25,409 bases of DNA from a virus, in the IMG/VR virus record IMGVR_UViG_3300009413_000074, positions 1-25,409 of that record; one strand, given 5' to 3'. This document shows positions 16,551 through 24,040 of the stretch, in pieces. Positions within the stretch are counted from its first letter, which is position 1. Every line of letters begins with the position of its first letter. The notes below the pieces were generated by a model. It made no database searches and was not told where the DNA came from. It was given only the letters and a program-made list of their open reading frames with translations. Both the position numbers and the translations under genes were made by a program.

Positions 16551-16579
16551 AGTATAAATATATATACCACTAATGTCAA
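16551..16579 (-). promoter_or_regulatory. Strong sigma70 promoter for the capsid gene
   Basis: On the minus strand TTGACA (16579-16574), a 17-base spacer and TATACT (16556-16551) form a near-consensus promoter. The predicted start near 16544 gives a leader of about 42 bases before ATG 16502. A 7-bp inverted repeat, ACACCTA/TAGGTGT, lies directly upstream, its right arm touching the -35. Confidence 0.8.
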
Positions 16580-16599
16580 CACCTATTTTGTATCTGATT

Positions 16600-17121
16600 T
16601 TAGGTGTCAATTTTCTCTCTTACCAATAATTTGATTAGACATTTCATGTCAGCAGCTTCATTTGTAAATGCTGTATTGGTTACAAGTGTACCAAATAAAC
16701 TGTCATCACCACTCGCTAAGCCAAAAATTAATGGTGTCTCAAATATCACTTGTGCATAAGATATCCCGCCATTATTATCCATTGCAGGAAACAAGATATT
16801 ACCTTGATATTCCTCTTTATCTGCTGCATTAGGATTATCATTGGCTACGTTATCATCTTGATTACCTGTAGGTGTAATATTAAATAGATGAAGAGTTAAT
16901 GCAGGAATAAGGTCTGTAGTCTCTATAGATATATCTGCTTTTACAATTTCACCAATACCACCATTTATGCTTAATATTTCATCAAAGTTCCATGCTGTAC
17001 CTGTAGTAACATGCTCTGACAAAACATCTTCATCATCATAGTTTCCAGCCGCTGCCAGAGCTTTTTCCTCTCTAATTTCTACAATATTAGAACCAGCAAA
17101 AACTTTCTTAGCTGAAGCCAT
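16600..17121 (-). CDS. Head-region structural protein (173 aa)
   Basis: A beta-rich protein with no catalytic motif, starting MASAKKVFAGSNIVEIREEK and containing a LIPALTLHLFNITPTGNQDD stretch (about residues 70-90) followed by an acidic Asn-rich loop. It sits immediately upstream of the capsid transcription unit and has a GGGAG site before ATG 17121, which overlaps the glycosyltransferase stop. A decoration, head-fibre or neck role is possible; I do not recognise a named family. Confidence 0.75.
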   Translation of the reverse strand: MASAKKVFAGSNIVEIREEKALAAAGNYDDEDVLSEHVTTGTAWNFDEILSINGGIGEIVKADISIETTDLIPALTLHLFNITPTGNQDDNVANDNPNAADKEEYQGNILFPAMDNNGGISYAQVIFETPLIFGLASGDDSLFGTLVTNTAFTNEAADMKCLIKLLVREKIDT

Positions 17122-18002
17122 TATTTCACTCCCATAGTTAGTAATTTAGGAATACTTGTACTAGTCTCTAAATGTTTAAAATATTCTAATTGATCTTCTT
17201 TACCAAACAAAAATGGGCAATATATTCCTTCTTTAACCCAAGGACTATCTTTATCTATAGCCTTTCTATTTGGCACCTCTTTTTTATCATATCTTTCTTT
17301 TAGCATATTGGTACGCGTATCAAAGTCATATTGAGCCATTCTACCTGGAGGAGTTACTGTTTGAACCTCTAAATCAGTATCTATCCAGAATTGATGTCCG
17401 TAATGTCTTAAAAGTTGTCCAAATTGACCCTCTTGGTATAAACCTTTAAATCTAATATCAGGACAGTTAAATACTTTAGAATCAAAAAGCATAAAAGATG
17501 CGCCAACCCAACGCATAGGTTGCAAACCTTGGCCTCTCTCAAAACGAGGAATCCCTAAAGCATGATCTTCACCTTGGTCCCAAAGATATGGAGATACACA
17601 AGGAAATGGATGCTCTAATAGCTTAATTAATGTGTCCTTTGCTGGTAATATATCATTATCTATTAAGCATATCTTGTGGAATCCTGCATCTCTCCCCATT
17701 ACTATAGCACTGTCACGCATAATTTGAGTCATTGCCATAGGAAAGTTAATATGATCTTCTTCCACCTCTTGTAACCAAACATTGTAACCTTTAAAGTTAG
17801 ACCACATGACCATATCTACTACCCTGTTCCAACTTTGTGGTTGCCATGAAGTTCCAATTGCAGCTACAAAAACTGAATCAGGACGAATATGCCAATATTC
17901 AGAGAACTTTTCTGAGTTACGTTTCTTTTCAACAGGATTAGCATGAGGTTGTATAGTCCAATTTTCTACTTCAGTGATAGGGACATCATAGAATTGCTGC
18001 AT
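17121..18002 (-). CDS. GT-A-type glycosyltransferase, paralog C (293 aa)
   Basis: This is the third member of the glycosyltransferase family, placed among head genes. Blocks in order: YWHIRPDSVFVAAIGTSW (about 36-53), CLIDNDILP with D115 and D117 as the DxD-type metal/nucleotide-sugar motif at the same positions as paralog B, FERGQGLQPMRWVGASFMLF, and TPPGRMAQYDFDTRTNMLKE followed by RYDKK near the C terminus. The region between the DxD and the C-terminal block is more diverged than between A and B, so it split off earlier. A GAGGGAG site precedes ATG 18002, which directly abuts the upstream gene. No signal peptide or membrane segment is present, so it acts in the cytoplasm. The substrate is unknown. 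Confidence 0.75.
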   Translation of the reverse strand: MQQFYDVPITEVENWTIQPHANPVEKKRNSEKFSEYWHIRPDSVFVAAIGTSWQPQSWNRVVDMVMWSNFKGYNVWLQEVEEDHINFPMAMTQIMRDSAIVMGRDAGFHKICLIDNDILPAKDTLIKLLEHPFPCVSPYLWDQGEDHALGIPRFERGQGLQPMRWVGASFMLFDSKVFNCPDIRFKGLYQEGQFGQLLRHYGHQFWIDTDLEVQTVTPPGRMAQYDFDTRTNMLKERYDKKEVPNRKAIDKDSPWVKEGIYCPFLFGKEDQLEYFKHLETSTSIPKLLTMGVK

Positions 18003-18242
18003 TTACTCCCTCTCAATTTCAATTGAATTAAAATTTAATCTAAGTAAAACATTAGATAACTCTGATAAGTTAGAAAATAGTTCATTTCTACTCTCTGTAG
18101 AACCTAATGATATATCATCTTTATTATCCTTATATTTAGACTTTGATTTATACTTAGTAATAATCAAAGATTGATCTCCACTATTGAAGTAGAAATCTAA
18201 AGTTCCATTATTGGATTTAATCTTAACTTTTATACCAGCCAC
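18003..18242 (-). CDS. Small hypothetical protein (79 aa)
   Basis: A short, Ser/Lys/Asn-rich frame with a beta-like N terminus (MAGIKVKIKSNNGTLDFYFN) and a helical C terminus (ELFSNLSELSNVLLRLNF). The start is GTG 18242, immediately after the TAA of the preceding gene, with only a weak ribosome binding site, so translation is probably coupled. The context between a beta-sandwich head protein and a glycosyltransferase gives no clear function. Confidence 0.6.
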   Translation of the reverse strand: MAGIKVKIKSNNGTLDFYFNSGDQSLIITKYKSKSKYKDNKDDISLGSTESRNELFSNLSELSNVLLRLNFNSIEIERE

Positions 18243-18596
18243 TTAGTACTTACATCTTACAGTGAAATTAGTCTCGTATGTCTCTATTGTATTTCCACCA
18301 TCCACATGAGTCACATGGACACGATAAGATTTACCAATAGTTAATGATTGCAAAGTAGGTAAAGTGATTGCAGTGCCACTTGTTGAAACTGCTTGAGTTC
18401 CTATTACCGAACCACTTACATCAGTGTCAATAGCTTCTATATCTACTACCTTTAAAATAACAGGAGTACCACTTATACTAGTAGAAAAATTACCAATATT
18501 AAGAACATACTGGACTTTTTCATCTGGAGTTTGACTAAAAAACTGTTTAGCATGAACTCCTACTGATCTTCCAGTAAAGTTAACTGTTACAGTCAT
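18243..18596 (-). CDS. Beta-sandwich (Ig-like) head-region protein (117 aa)
   Basis: The regular alternating strands, MTVTVNFTGRSVGVHAKQFF, DEKVQYVLNIGNFSTSISGT, IGKSYRVHVTHVDGGNTIET and YETNFTVRCKY, resemble a fibronectin/Ig-like sandwich of the type found on phage heads and tails. Its size (117 residues) fits a single domain. GGAG lies eight bases before ATG 18596. It could be a decoration protein; the fold guess is by strand pattern only. Confidence 0.65.
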   Translation of the reverse strand: MTVTVNFTGRSVGVHAKQFFSQTPDEKVQYVLNIGNFSTSISGTPVILKVVDIEAIDTDVSGSVIGTQAVSTSGTAITLPTLQSLTIGKSYRVHVTHVDGGNTIETYETNFTVRCKY

Positions 18597-18617
18597 TTAA
18601 GATACTCCAGTCCATAA

Positions 18618-18989
18618 TTAAACTAACTTTCCAAATTCATACAAACCATAGAGTACAGCTATAATCCCACTAGGAATACCAACTCCTAATGCCCCTTTTT
18701 TAACAGCCCCTCTATTTTTTGTCTTTCCGTTAAAATGTCCATCCATACTACTAGATAAGGACATAAATCCATCTTTAACATCAGTTTTGAAGTCTGCCAT
18801 ATTCTTGTTAATATTAGATACATCAGATCTCATACCTGACATGTCTACTTTTACTTCGTTAACATTAGATGTAAGTTGACTTAATTCATATCTAACTGCT
18901 TTTCTTTCTTCTATTGCTGCTAAGTTACGAGCTTCTTCTGTAGCTCTCATTTCTGCAATCTGCTCGAAGATAGTTGGTCTACTCGACAT
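18618..18989 (-). CDS. Coiled-coil protein with C-terminal membrane segment (123 aa)
   Basis: Residues 1-85 are charged and heptad-like (EQIAEMRATEEARNLAAIEE, VNEVKVDMSGMRSDVSNINK), then a Lys-rich hinge and one hydrophobic segment at about 99-120 (GALGVGIPSGIIAVLYGLYE). This architecture is like XhlA-type holin-associated proteins, although the gene sits between the portal and head genes and not in a lysis cassette. It could instead anchor an assembly factor at the membrane. An AAAGGAG site overlaps the portal stop and precedes ATG 18989. Confidence 0.7.
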   Translation of the reverse strand: MSSRPTIFEQIAEMRATEEARNLAAIEERKAVRYELSQLTSNVNEVKVDMSGMRSDVSNINKNMADFKTDVKDGFMSLSSSMDGHFNGKTKNRGAVKKGALGVGIPSGIIAVLYGLYEFGKLV

Positions 18990-18992
18990 TCT

Positions 18993-20498
18993 TTACTCCT
19001 TTGTAGTAACTAACTCGTAAGGCATTAAGTGCTCAGATGGTTCTCCTTCACTAGTAACCTTGTGTCCATTTGTAGATTGACGCAAGCTCTCTACATCTTG
19101 TTCTGATGGAGTATTTCTAGTTTCTACATCTTGTAAAAGTTCAATTCCAGAAGATTGGTCAATATGGTCTAACAAAGTATGCAGCACCGACTTTAATCTA
19201 TCTTTATCCTTTTGTTCTAACACCAACATGTTTTCTGCACGAGAGGCTTGATTAATGAAACCACCAAGATTTCTAAGTGATTGTGTTAATCTCTGTAAGT
19301 CCCGCATGGAAATCTTTGGCATGAATATTTCAATAGTTCTGTCTTTGCCTTCTATAGTCTTGTTTCCGTGTATCTCTGCTTGGTCTAAGACAAAATCGAA
19401 AATCTCTAATAGAATGTCACGCCACACATACTGTCTATCTGCAAGTGTCTTAAATACCCACTCATTAACATCGCCACCTGCTTGCCTTCCACCACCTGGG
19501 TCACCAAATGCTTGCGAGGATAATCCACTTCCACCCCAAATCATGTGCATGAAAGTAGTGGCATCTTGAGTAGCATCATCAGCTTGTAAGTCAGGAGACA
19601 TAGGTTTGCGTTGCTCTTTTTCGTTATGAACGTAAAACCTTCCAGAACGCTGTTTTTGCTCTTGAATAATTAAGTCAGCCATCTTTTTATCTAGTTCAGC
19701 TTTACCAGCACCTTGTACTTCAATATCCCAAAGGAATTGAGACATATAACCTTGTCTTGTAGCACGATTAAAGACAAACTGGTCATATATATCAATCCAG
19801 TCAGCAATTGGATAAAGGTCAGATAAGCCACGTAAAGCATCATGAGACTTATTAATTCCAAAAAAGAACATATCTCCCCAATACTTCATGAAATTGGGGT
19901 TAGAAGTTTCTCCATCTGGTAGAAATATCTCTGTATTTACTTTAATAGCCTGAAACACTTGTTTAGGTACAGACTTTCCACTAACATCTTTCCCTTCTTT
20001 AGTAATGATTTGTTCAACTTCAAATACATTTCTAATATTAGGATGAAGTTCGTGAATAATACTTGGATGAGAAGCTCCTAATTGAACTGCACCATTAACA
20101 TCGTTAACATAGGCAGGATAAAGTGCTTCTCCATATAAACTAAGTGATATAACCCTTTCACGTAAATATTTTCTCCAGTTATTCCTTCTATCCTTCCAAA
20201 ATCTCTGTAATACCCTAGCTACTTCAGGGTCTATAGCCTTTACGATTATACCTTCCCCTACAACGAAGGCCTTCATTACCTCAATTATTCTGTGAGCTAT
20301 AGCATTTCTGCGATATAGATATACAGCTATAGCTTGCATTCTATCCATTTGGAATGTAGGAAGATCTCTACCTCCTACTGTTAATGGAGTCCAGCCTATA
20401 TTCTCTACATCATCAATGTTACCTTGACCAGATGTAGAATAAGGAAGGTTCTCTCTTAAGTTAAATACCTTAGCTACAGATTCTCTAAAAAAATTCAT
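18993..20498 (-). CDS. Portal protein (501 aa)
   Basis: The portal forms the dodecameric DNA-entry ring of the head. The length is typical, and the position directly after the terminase nuclease gene is the standard order. Recognisable portal features are the N-terminal helical region with MDRMQAIAVYLYRRNAIAHR (about 50-69), a wing region with QLGASHPSIIHELHPN, the stem-helix region starting SHDALRGLSDLYPIADWIDI (about 217-236), and the long C-terminal crown helices after GGGRQAGGDVNEW. The start overlaps the upstream stop (TAATG) with no strong ribosome binding site of its own. No fused protease or MuF domain is present. Confidence 0.9.
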   Translation of the reverse strand: MNFFRESVAKVFNLRENLPYSTSGQGNIDDVENIGWTPLTVGGRDLPTFQMDRMQAIAVYLYRRNAIAHRIIEVMKAFVVGEGIIVKAIDPEVARVLQRFWKDRRNNWRKYLRERVISLSLYGEALYPAYVNDVNGAVQLGASHPSIIHELHPNIRNVFEVEQIITKEGKDVSGKSVPKQVFQAIKVNTEIFLPDGETSNPNFMKYWGDMFFFGINKSHDALRGLSDLYPIADWIDIYDQFVFNRATRQGYMSQFLWDIEVQGAGKAELDKKMADLIIQEQKQRSGRFYVHNEKEQRKPMSPDLQADDATQDATTFMHMIWGGSGLSSQAFGDPGGGRQAGGDVNEWVFKTLADRQYVWRDILLEIFDFVLDQAEIHGNKTIEGKDRTIEIFMPKISMRDLQRLTQSLRNLGGFINQASRAENMLVLEQKDKDRLKSVLHTLLDHIDQSSGIELLQDVETRNTPSEQDVESLRQSTNGHKVTSEGEPSEHLMPYELVTTKE

Positions 20499-21415
20499 TA
20501 TAAGATCATCCTTCTATGCATTCCCATACCAACACCATCTCTACGAATAATACCTACACCATTATCACTTTCATTGAAATAGTTATCTAGAGCTTCTTGT
20601 TCCTCTTTGGTTAATCCTCTATCTTCATAATTACGTGCAACAGACTCTACAAATTGTTGAATTTCTTCATTAGAGCCAGGTTCAGAGACACTTGCAGCAG
20701 ATACAGTAGAAATAATAGAAGTTAACACTCCAGCAACTCCATCTAGCGTATCATCATGTGGAGCATCTGGAAAAGAGACCCATTCTTCAACAAATATGTT
20801 AAATTCTTCAATTGGCTGCCATTTTCCCAAATCATCCTGATATCCAGGCAATAAAGCACGTCCAGCGTTAAAATGTGCTCCAGCAGACTCAAATTTGATC
20901 TTTTTATCAGAACGATGCCAATTTTTGTCTGTTTCTTGGATATTGAACATTAATTGTTCTTTTACATGGTTATAGAAGTATAATTGAGGCCCACCAACCT
21001 CAATAACTATAACTTCTGGTGCCCAAACAGCATATACATCCTTAATTAACTGAACTTGTAATTCTAGAGGTGCTTTTGTACGAATTAAGTTCAAAAGGTA
21101 TATCTTATTCTCAAAAAGACCTGCTGTAGCCATACAAAAGAAGTCAGCACTATTCTTTAGAGAAGCAGCAGGGTCAATAAAGGATACTATTTTCTCGAAA
21201 GTTAATGGGCGATTATTCCAATCATACCAACTAAGCCATGAACGCTTCAAGTAGTTACCAGTGGTATCCATAGGTGAGGACTGATATTGTGAGGAAAAGG
21301 ATACAGGCCCCAAGTCAGTTTGCCAATCTTTAAGAATCTTGACAGGAAATTGCTCAGGCCAATAGCTCTCCCCGTCATCTTGAATTGCTTTATATACTAT
21401 TACTTTGCCTGGCAT
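20498..21415 (-). CDS. Large terminase, nuclease half (305 aa)
   Basis: This is the C-terminal nuclease part of a packaging terminase, encoded as its own gene. It opens with the sequence that usually follows the ATPase domain in one-piece terminases (YKAIQDDGESYWPEQFP, then FSSQYQSSP). The RNase H-like active site is visible as D81 in VSFIDPAAS, E139 in VIVIEVGG and D221/D222 in APHDDTLDG. No Walker motifs are present. The start ATG lies 12 bases after the stop of a Cys-rich gene, has no Shine-Dalgarno site, and TAG blocks any upstream extension. The partner ATPase gene is 1,037 bases upstream. A separately translated subunit that associates with the ATPase is the simplest reading. Confidence 0.9.
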   Translation of the reverse strand: MPGKVIVYKAIQDDGESYWPEQFPVKILKDWQTDLGPVSFSSQYQSSPMDTTGNYLKRSWLSWYDWNNRPLTFEKIVSFIDPAASLKNSADFFCMATAGLFENKIYLLNLIRTKAPLELQVQLIKDVYAVWAPEVIVIEVGGPQLYFYNHVKEQLMFNIQETDKNWHRSDKKIKFESAGAHFNAGRALLPGYQDDLGKWQPIEEFNIFVEEWVSFPDAPHDDTLDGVAGVLTSIISTVSAASVSEPGSNEEIQQFVESVARNYEDRGLTKEEQEALDNYFNESDNGVGIIRRDGVGMGMHRRMIL

Positions 21416-21427
21416 TATAATATAAAG

Positions 21428-21724
21428 CTAAAATATAAACTCATGTTGCTCTGTAGTCTTTTTATCTGCATCTCTCTTTCTTCGTTTCTCTCTTCTTTTT
21501 AATTGTGTCTCTGACCATAACCTTTTAAGAGATTTGTCCCAACAACTTATACATAGATTATCTCCAAGCTCTCCATAAATCCTACACAAACGTCCACTTG
21601 GAGACTTACCTTGACATACCCCAATAGTGTATTCAGGGATATGTGCCTCAACCATCGAGTCAGGCCTTGTAGTATTAGTCATCACTACATGACTTTTGCG
21701 CTGTCTTTTAGACTCTTCTACCAT
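21428..21724 (-). CDS. Cys-rich basic small protein between terminase halves (98 aa)
   Basis: Four cysteines, C37-x9-C47-x10-C58-x2-C61, lie in a compact core (GVCQGKSPSGRLCR, NLCISCWDKS), followed by a strongly basic stretch at about 76-92 (KRREKRRKRDADKK), which suggests a zinc-binding nucleic-acid-binding protein. The ATG overlaps the end of the preceding gene in another frame, without a ribosome binding site. The family is unknown. Its place directly before the terminase nuclease half hints at a packaging role. Confidence 0.7.
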   Translation of the reverse strand: MVEESKRQRKSHVVMTNTTRPDSMVEAHIPEYTIGVCQGKSPSGRLCRIYGELGDNLCISCWDKSLKRLWSETQLKRREKRRKRDADKKTTEQHEFIF

Positions 21725-21987
21725 TTACGGATTTTAGGCCTCTTGTCGATATTTTCAACCTTGTCATCTCTTAACCAATAACGCATATCATCTGGAATTA
21801 TACCTAAAACCCAAGCTTTTCCACAGTTACCACACATATATGCTTTATTTTCACTAATTTCAGACTTTAATAGCTCATTTTGGCCTTGGCAACCATTACA
21901 TTGCCATAAAAGGCTTTCACCATCGGGTATTGGAGTAATTTTAATCTTTGGAAGCTGAGGTTCCTCAAAAGGATTAATTACAGTCAT
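21718..21987 (-). CDS. Zinc-ribbon small protein between terminase halves (89 aa)
   Basis: A clear zinc ribbon, C30-x2-C33 in WQCNGCQGQ and C52-x2-C55 in YMCGNCGKAW, is flanked by a Pro-rich N terminus and a charged C terminus. The ATG at 21987 is chosen because it overlaps the upstream stop as ATGA, the usual coupled arrangement; an ATG six codons earlier has no ribosome binding site. Such ribbons bind nucleic acid or act as protein-protein modules. No more specific family is recognised. Confidence 0.75.
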   Translation of the reverse strand: MTVINPFEEPQLPKIKITPIPDGESLLWQCNGCQGQNELLKSEISENKAYMCGNCGKAWVLGIIPDDMRYWLRDDKVENIDKRPKIRKW

Positions 21988-22439
21988 TTCTTGACTACCA
22001 TCCATGTAGATTCAGCTATAGGAGTCTGATGATAAGGATATTTCTCTAATTTAGGGAATGTTGAAGAGAAAACAGGCCAATCCTTAACTAAGAGATCGTC
22101 ATTGCAACCAAAAGTCTTTACTAATATAGAACCTGACACTTCTCTAGCAGCTAAAATAATAGGCTCATAGAGACTAGGACTTATATAGTCTGCTATCCAT
22201 GTTCTATGAAGGCCAGTTACTGAAGATACACATAAAAGTCTAACATAACCTATTAAGCTAGTATGATAGTCTTTTCCTTTAAGTAAGAAATATATTACAT
22301 CATCTGATTTACTAAAGACATCCCATGTTTGTTCTGCTTTAGGAAAGTTAGCTCTACCTTCTGAAATACAACGATTATCAACAACAGAAGCTAATTTAAT
22401 CTGATCCCAAGTTGTGGCTTTCTCTACTGAATAATTCAT
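21984..22439 (-). CDS. Unidentified protein, possibly GNAT-like (151 aa)
   Basis: The ATG at 22439 is preferred, with AGGTG five bases upstream; a GTG six bases earlier is also possible. The gene starts just after the terminase ATPase stop. The order of helices and strands, with a central IGYVRLLCVSS strand, a WIADYISPSLYEPIILAARE strand-helix and a C-terminal strand, is loosely like an acetyltransferase (GNAT) fold, but I do not see the pyrophosphate-binding Q/RxxGxG/A loop, so catalysis is doubtful. It is the largest of the three genes between the terminase halves. Function is unknown. Confidence 0.7.
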   Translation of the reverse strand: MNYSVEKATTWDQIKLASVVDNRCISEGRANFPKAEQTWDVFSKSDDVIYFLLKGKDYHTSLIGYVRLLCVSSVTGLHRTWIADYISPSLYEPIILAAREVSGSILVKTFGCNDDLLVKDWPVFSSTFPKLEKYPYHQTPIAESTWMVVKK

Positions 22440-22452
22440 TACCACACCTACA

Positions 22453-23313
22453 TTATAGTTTTTCTAACTCTTGCTCTAATTCTCTATAACGTTTAACTTG
22501 GTCCAAAACTTCTGCTACCATATTCCCAGTTAACTCTGCGCCAGTATCCAGCATCTTCGCAATAACTGATATATAGATATCTTTCATTGACCATCTAGAG
22601 CCTACAACAACAATTTGAGTTTTGGCATGACGAGAACCCTTTAATTCTTCGTTGAACCAGTAATTGATGTCGAGAATTTGATTATCAGTTTTGACATCAC
22701 TTCTGTCAATAATATCGTCAAGAATGATAATATCAGCACGACGCCCAACAACAGCACCGCCAACACCAACAGAAAAGATAGAACAATCCTTTGCATCAAC
22801 ACGATAACCCAGTTTATTAAATTCTGGTCTACCTTTAACAATCTTCTCTGTTTCATTCCATTTCACTGTTTCAGAGTTAATAGATGTAGAGATAACTGGA
22901 ATCATATTACCAAATAAGAGTTGATACTTTTCCAGTTTCATTATGTTTTCTATACTTCTACTAAACGAAGATGCTAACGTAGCAGTATGAGAACCAATGA
23001 TAACTCTAATACCTCTATCTTGTCCTAGTCTGTAAGAAGGATAACGTGTTGAAGCAATAGATGACTTACCAGAGTTTCGAGGAACAATACCTACTACATC
23101 CTCAAATGTATCTAAAGCTTCGCATAACTCTATATGATGAAGAGCATTCTTCTCTTCAAATACATATTCATTGAAAGTTTCTAATTTATTCCTAGAACCT
23201 ATTACCTCTCTGTCAACAGTTACCTTTTCTGTAACAACTTTAAAAAGGTCTGTTAGTTGATTTTGGTCAACATTAAGGATATCAGGATTTTGAAGTAAAT
23301 TAGGATTTAGCAT
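22453..23313 (-). CDS. Large terminase, ATPase half (286 aa)
   Basis: This is the motor part of the packaging terminase as a separate gene. Walker A is PRNSGKSS at residues 78-85, Walker B with catalytic carboxylates is ADIIILDD at 193-200, and the coupling motif is VVVGSRW at 235-241. After this the sequence runs only about 45 residues (MKDIYISV then a charged helix ending ELEQELEKL) and stops, whereas normal large terminases continue into the nuclease domain. There is no nuclease active site. The ATG overlaps the terminase small subunit stop. The charged C-terminal helix could mediate docking to the nuclease half (inference). Confidence 0.92.
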   Translation of the reverse strand: MLNPNLLQNPDILNVDQNQLTDLFKVVTEKVTVDREVIGSRNKLETFNEYVFEEKNALHHIELCEALDTFEDVVGIVPRNSGKSSIASTRYPSYRLGQDRGIRVIIGSHTATLASSFSRSIENIMKLEKYQLLFGNMIPVISTSINSETVKWNETEKIVKGRPEFNKLGYRVDAKDCSIFSVGVGGAVVGRRADIIILDDIIDRSDVKTDNQILDINYWFNEELKGSRHAKTQIVVVGSRWSMKDIYISVIAKMLDTGAELTGNMVAEVLDQVKRYRELEQELEKL

Positions 23314-23906
23314 TATTGAGTAGCCACAGGGAGAGAAATACGATTTAAGCCATGATTAATAGCTTCTCTAGTATCTGCATCAATTACGTTAGTATCTATT
23401 ACCTCTCCAATAGTCTGCATTATTGCAGCAACAACCTTAACATCAATAACATACTTTCTACCAACTTCAATTTCATGCTTGGTTTGTATTAACTTAGCAA
23501 TTGTCTTAGTTAGAGTAGTGATATTACGAGTTAATTCTCCAGCATCAAAGCTAATACCCATTTCTTGAAGTACTGAAGTATCTATATTAGCAAAAAGTTC
23601 TATGTGTTTATCAAATAACTCTAGGTAAGCTCTATTTAGAGCAATCTCTCTATCTAGTGAGTATATATTCCTATCTAAAAGATAAAACTCCATTCTGTCT
23701 TGTAGAGCTGGTATTTGATACATTCTTACAGGAGAACTATTAGACTTATCTTCGTGCCACTTACAGCGACCTTCGTTAGGATGGTCTGTACCTTGACCAC
23801 TTGTACTGGTACAAATATCCCCGCCTACCTTTGTGGCACCACAAATTCCATATCTTTTATCTTTTTTAACAATTTCCTTTTTATCTTTATCGTAGTTATC
23901 TATCAT
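23313..23906 (-). CDS. Terminase small subunit candidate (197 aa)
   Basis: Residues 20-52 carry a Cys/His block, C22-GATKVGGDI-C32 ... GTDHPNEGRCKWH with H42, C48 and H51, a pattern seen at the N terminus of some terminase small subunits (CxxxTKxGxxC ... GTxHxGxGxCKxH), probably a zinc-stabilised DNA-binding element. The rest is helical, with a long central coiled-coil-like region (about 68-160) as expected for the oligomerisation core. It lies immediately upstream of the ATPase gene, the normal order, and its ATG overlaps the 45-residue zinc-ribbon gene's stop as ATGA. In the family this protein recognises the packaging site. The assignment rests on context plus this motif. Confidence 0.75.
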   Translation of the reverse strand: MIDNYDKDKKEIVKKDKRYGICGATKVGGDICTSTSGQGTDHPNEGRCKWHEDKSNSSPVRMYQIPALQDRMEFYLLDRNIYSLDREIALNRAYLELFDKHIELFANIDTSVLQEMGISFDAGELTRNITTLTKTIAKLIQTKHEIEVGRKYVIDVKVVAAIMQTIGEVIDTNVIDADTREAINHGLNRISLPVATQ

Positions 23907-24040
23907 AATATTGTTTTCTGCTTCATCTCAAATCCACAACCAACACATGTGATACTTTTACTAGTAGAGCCATTTCCAGAAAAGACTTTATTCACATAAA
24001 GACATTGTGGACACATTACTTTTAATATAGTTAATCCCAT
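23903..24040 (-). CDS. Mini zinc-ribbon protein, 45 aa
   Basis: A very short gene that is easily missed. It starts MGLTILKVMCPQCLYVNKVF and has C10-x2-C13 and C32-x2-C35 (SITCVGCGFEMK), a complete zinc ribbon with an 18-residue loop. Its ATG lies inside the end of the TnpB-like gene and its TGA overlaps the terminase small subunit ATG as ATGA, so all three are translationally chained. The size and layout resemble Com-like phage zinc-finger proteins, but resemblance of layout is all I can claim. It probably binds nucleic acid or a packaging protein. Confidence 0.75.
   Translation of the reverse strand: MGLTILKVMCPQCLYVNKVFSGNGSTSKSITCVGCGFEMKQKTIL

Noticed and set aside
21416-22452. Group I/II intron or intein interrupting a terminase gene
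   Set aside because: The interval is almost entirely coding on the same strand with overlapping genes and gaps of only about 12 bases at each end; no intron core or intein splice residues are visible.
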